14,366 nucleotides of DNA. It comes from an uncultured Eubacteriales bacterium (GTDB lineage: Bacteria > Bacillota > Clostridia > Oscillospirales > Oscillospiraceae). Location of the stretch: the NCBI GenBank assembly GCA_900556935.1, contig USQL01000057.1:1-14366 (forward strand). Direction: 5' to 3'. A program made the position numbers and the translations under genes. The notes under the pieces were generated by a model. The model was not told where the DNA came from, did not search any database, and worked only from the letters and a program-made list of their open reading frames with translations. Shown here piece by piece: positions 12,107 to 14,366 of this stretch (position 1 is the stretch's first letter; every line of letters starts with the position of its first letter).

Positions 12107-13960
12107 ATGACGGTGGCGGGGTATTTTTTAAGAGGCAAACGGCAGCTTTCGCTGATGCTCTCAGAGCCGGGGGTGGAGCTGGGGTGCAAAATCATTGTGT
12201 ACTGCGGCGGAGGTCTGCTGCTGGCGGCGATCCCGGCCCTGGGGGGACCGGTGCCCCTGGCGGCGGCGCTGGCGGCGGCCAGCCCGGGGCTGTGGCCGCT
12301 GGCGGCGGCCTTGGGGGCGGGGGCCGGATATTTATGCTTCTTTGGCCTGGGCCCCGGGATGCTCTGGACGGCGGCGGGGCTTTTGACCGCCTTCGTCCTT
12401 CGGGCGGCGGGGGAGCGCAGGCCAGAATGGGCGGGAGTCTGCTTTTCCCTCCTGGCCGGAGGGACAGGCTGTTTTTTTACCCTCCAGCCCCGGGCGCTCC
12501 TCCTGTGGGCGGGGCTGGCCGGGGTTGGGGCGCTGCTCTTCGGCTGGCTGCACACCACTCAGCACCCCCTGGCCCTTTGGCTGACCTTCGGCCTGGGGGT
12601 TCGGGCACTGGCCGCGGCGGGGCTGGCCCCCCTGGCCTTCGGGGCGGTGGGAATACTCGCCGCCTCCGGGCCCCTCCCGGCGGCGATGCTGGCCGGGGCC
12701 GGGCTGGAATGGGCCGGGATGCCGGGGATGACGGCGGGGCTGGGCCTGGGCTGGCTGTGCCGGACGGTCCCTATGAAGGAGCCCTGGCGGCGGATGCCGG
12801 GACCGGCCCTGGGCTGTATCCTGGGCATGGCCCTGGGCCGCAGCTGGAATATCGGTGCCTGGCTGGGGGTGAGCACCGGCGGAATTCTGGGTGCCATGAT
12901 TCCCTGGTCCTTCCTGCTGCCTCCGGGGACCCGGGGCATCAGCGGGGCCCAGGTGCGGCTGGAGCAGGCGGCGGAGGTCCTGGGCCGGATGCAGCAGCGG
13001 CTGCTGGAAATCCCGGCCCGCCCCGGAGCTGTTCCGGACCGGGTGGAGCAGGTGAAAAGCCTCGCCTGTGCGGATTGTCCCCGGGCGGCGGAGTGCGGGC
13101 AGCGGGCGCGCATGGACGAGGGCATCTTCTCGGACCCCCTGTCCTTTTCCTGCGCCTGGACGGCCCGGGTCCTGCGGGAGGCGGGGTACGTCCGGGAGCG
13201 GGAACGGCTTTTGGATGCCGAGCACCGGAGACGGGAGGAATACCGCATGGCGGTGGCCCAACAATATGGGATGCTATCCCGGTATTTGCGGCGGGTGGCC
13301 GATGGGCTGCCCCTGCGTCTGACTGTGGGCCAGATTCGCTATCGGGTTTCCGTTTCCGTCCGAAGTCGGCAGCGGGAGCAGGTGGATGGAGACCGGTGCG
13401 CCGCCTTTCCCGGGCCGGGGCCCCGGTTTTATGTGCTGCTATGCGACGGCATGGGCACCGGTGCCCCGGCGGCCCGGGAGGCGGCGGAGGCGGTGGATTT
13501 GCTGAAGGGGATGCTGACGGCGGGGCTGCCTCCAACCTATGCCCTGAGGAGCCTGAACGCCCAGCTGCTGCTGACCGGGGAATCCGGGGCCGTCACCGCG
13601 GACCTGGCGGAAATCCGGCTGGATACAGGCTACGCCTCCCTGTATAAGTGGGGCGCTGCCCCCAGCTGGCTGCTGACCCGCCATCGGGCAAAGCCCATCG
13701 GCAAACCGGGGCTTCCGCCGGGGGTGGAGCTGGGAGAGGGCGGGGCGCGGATTGCCAGACTTTCCCTGCGCCGGGGGGAAAATCTCATCCTGGTCAGCGA
13801 CGGCGTGACCTTTACCCCGCCGCTCACCCCGGAGGAGACCATCCGTCCCCCGGGAGAGCTGGCAAACATTCTCCTGCGCCAGGGCACCCAGCAAACCCAG
13901 GACGATGCCACCCTGGCCCTCATCCGCCTGAGCCCGGTCTGCCATGGCGGCGGAACATAA
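12107..13960 (+). CDS. spoIIE: Stage II sporulation protein E (PP2C-type phosphatase)
   Basis: SpoIIE sits at the asymmetric division septum and dephosphorylates SpoIIAA to release sigma-F in the forespore. The first 270 or so residues are a run of Ala/Gly/Leu-rich membrane segments. They are followed by a linker with the Cys cluster CADCPRAAEC (321-330) seen in this family. The C-terminal phosphatase domain has LLCDGMGTG (444-452; metal-ligand Asp447), LVSDGV (562-567; Asp565) and DDATLALI (599-606). At 617 residues it is well short of the roughly 800-residue Bacillus protein, mainly in the membrane part. ATG 12107 has AAGGGGA at 12091-12097. The DNA is extremely GC-rich. In many Clostridia tilS, hpt and ftsH follow; here a terminator and a toxin gene follow instead. 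Confidence 0.92.
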   Translation: MTVAGYFLRGKRQLSLMLSEPGVELGCKIIVYCGGGLLLAAIPALGGPVPLAAALAAASPGLWPLAAALGAGAGYLCFFGLGPGMLWTAAGLLTAFVLRAAGERRPEWAGVCFSLLAGGTGCFFTLQPRALLLWAGLAGVGALLFGWLHTTQHPLALWLTFGLGVRALAAAGLAPLAFGAVGILAASGPLPAAMLAGAGLEWAGMPGMTAGLGLGWLCRTVPMKEPWRRMPGPALGCILGMALGRSWNIGAWLGVSTGGILGAMIPWSFLLPPGTRGISGAQVRLEQAAEVLGRMQQRLLEIPARPGAVPDRVEQVKSLACADCPRAAECGQRARMDEGIFSDPLSFSCAWTARVLREAGYVRERERLLDAEHRRREEYRMAVAQQYGMLSRYLRRVADGLPLRLTVGQIRYRVSVSVRSRQREQVDGDRCAAFPGPGPRFYVLLCDGMGTGAPAAREAAEAVDLLKGMLTAGLPPTYALRSLNAQLLLTGESGAVTADLAEIRLDTGYASLYKWGAAPSWLLTRHRAKPIGKPGLPPGVELGEGGARIARLSLRRGENLILVSDGVTFTPPLTPEETIRPPGELANILLRQGTQQTQDDATLALIRLSPVCHGGGT

Positions 13961-13990
13961 AACTACGACTATGGCGGAATTGTGATGAAA

Positions 13991-14038
13991 AAAGAATCCC
14001 GGCTTTTCAGCATCTACTGAAAAGCCGGGGCTTCTTTT
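13991..14038 (+). terminator. Strong rho-independent terminator after spoIIE
   Basis: CCCGGCTTTTCAG (13998-14010) pairs perfectly with CTGAAAAGCCGGG (14017-14029) around the loop CATCTA. The stem is extended by AAAGAA/TTCTTT across a small mismatch, and the last T's serve as the tail. It separates spoIIE from the toxin locus. Confidence 0.92.
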
Positions 14039-14061
14039 GCGAGAAATTCCGTGGAAATTTC

Positions 14062-14090
14062 TTGCAATTTGTCGGATAATATGCTATGTT
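14062..14090 (+). promoter_or_regulatory. Probable promoter of the small toxin
   Basis: TTGCAA (14062-14067), a 17-bp spacer and TATGTT (14085-14090) preceded by TG (extended -10 form TGC-TATGTT) make a reasonable sigma-A promoter. Transcription would start near 14097, leaving a structured leader of about 112 nt before the start codon. Confidence 0.5.
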
Positions 14091-14096
14091 TATAGC

Positions 14097-14208
14097 GGTG
14101 CTACCAGTACCCCGGTAGGCGGTCCCCCATCTTTCTTTGGGGGTGAATGCTTCTTTGCCCCCATTCTATAGCAATCTATCTAGTTTACATAGAGAGGGGG
14201 TGCCGCAA
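14097..14208 (+). promoter_or_regulatory. Structured toxin leader with Shine-Dalgarno-masking C-tracts
   Basis: The ribosome site AGGGGG (14195-14200) has two possible partners. Locally, CCCCC-AT-TCTAT (14158-14169) pairs with ATAGA-GA-GGGGG (14189-14200) across a 19-nt loop. At longer range, GCGG-T-CCCCC (14119-14128) pairs with GGGGG-TG-CCGC (14196-14206). The upstream C-tract can instead form its own hairpin, CCCCCA (14124-14129) with TGGGGG (14138-14143). CTACC/GGTAG around 14101-14118 forms a further small stem. Such switching leaders are usual for type I toxins, whose translation is held off in the full-length transcript. Confidence 0.55.
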
Positions 14209-14304
14209 ATGGTTACATGGCCAGATCTTATTGAATTCTGCTCATTCCTTGTGGCGTTGATCTCCCTAATTATTGGGATAATTGATCATAAAAATAAGAA
14301 GTAA
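14209..14304 (+). CDS. Putative holin-like type I toxin, 31 residues
   Basis: The peptide starts MVTWPDLIEFCSFLVALI, continues with SLIIGII, and ends in a charged tail, DHKNKK. One membrane helix spans about residues 7-25 between a short N-terminal head and a basic end. This is the layout of the Firmicutes 'putative holin-like toxin' family related to TxpA/Fst-type membrane toxins, which depolarise the membrane when their antisense RNA is lacking. AGGGGG lies eight bases before ATG. It is too short for ordinary gene calling. No antitoxin RNA is evident; in related loci it overlaps the toxin gene or its 3' end, the part cut off by the insertion sequence here. Functional state is therefore uncertain. 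Confidence 0.75.
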   Translation: MVTWPDLIEFCSFLVALISLIIGIIDHKNKK

Positions 14305-14318
14305 CCGCTGCCCTGATA

Positions 14319-14366
14319 TGCACCCCAAAAGTTGGACGATTCTGGTTAAATAGCTTCTGCGAAATG
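14319..14366 (+). mobile_element. Terminal end of an IS3-family insertion sequence (partial)
   Basis: TG followed by CACCCCAAAAGTTGGACG (14319-14338) is the terminal inverted-repeat form I know from IS3-family elements of the IS150/ISL-type groups in Firmicutes, which begin with TG and a CCCCAAAAGTT core. The following bases to the window edge are the short lead before orfA. The transposase genes would lie outside the window. The element begins 14 bases after the toxin stop codon. Confidence 0.65.

Noticed and set aside
11851..13647. 598-codon open frame overlapping spoIIE in another plus frame
   Set aside because: The translation is a Gly/Pro/Ala-rich string typical of an off-frame in very GC-rich DNA; the SpoIIE frame has family motifs to its C-terminus.

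Overview
The window looks like part of a chromosome from a spore-forming, GC-rich member of the Clostridia, probably a gut Oscillospiraceae-type bacterium. The evidence is a SpoIIE gene, near-consensus sigma-A promoters with 17-bp spacers, strong AGGAGG-type ribosome sites, a CYTH/TcdA housekeeping pair, and a hairpin-rich palindromic repeat of the sort I associate with this group. The species assignment is inference; no rRNA or tRNA gene is present.

Left block (189-5125, GC-rich). A perfect sigma-A promoter drives a four-gene operon: a stand-alone amino-acid adenylating enzyme, a fold-type III PLP decarboxylase overlapping it by one base, a 75-residue acyl carrier protein, and an MBOAT membrane O-acyltransferase. 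A strong terminator follows. It resembles the D-alanylation (dlt) system, but it has a decarboxylase in place of DltD, an AlgI-like MBOAT, and a Ser where DltA has its D-Ala-selective Cys. My reading is that it loads an amino acid on a carrier, decarboxylates it (as in the BtrJ/BtrI/BtrK butirosin steps), and hands the product to a cell-surface acceptor. A 203-bp palindromic hairpin-array repeat lies between decarboxylase and carrier genes and supplies the decarboxylase stop codon.

Middle block (about 5210-10540, visibly lower GC). Terminator-like hairpins and a frameshifted XRE regulator lead into a catabolic module. A GntR/FadR regulator and an AraC DNA-binding-domain-only gene are on the minus strand. 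Divergent from them are an enolase-superfamily sugar-acid dehydratase and a 2-hydroxycarboxylate (CitS-type) transporter. Both divergent promoters are readable, and the dehydratase leader carries an 11-bp direct repeat at 19-bp spacing that is probably the operator. The block ends with a good terminator, a frameshifted unknown gene on the minus strand and an orphan promoter/ribosome-site stub, so it looks like an acquired cassette bounded by decaying genes.

Right block (10548-14038, very GC-rich at spoIIE). tcdA (tRNA ct6A formation) and a CYTH phosphohydrolase are on the minus strand, each with its own promoter. spoIIE is on the plus strand with a strong terminator.

Right edge (14062-14366). 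A 31-residue holin-like type I toxin gene lies behind a leader whose C-tracts can pair with its Shine-Dalgarno sequence. Fifteen bases after its stop codon the outer end of an IS3-family insertion sequence begins and runs off the window.
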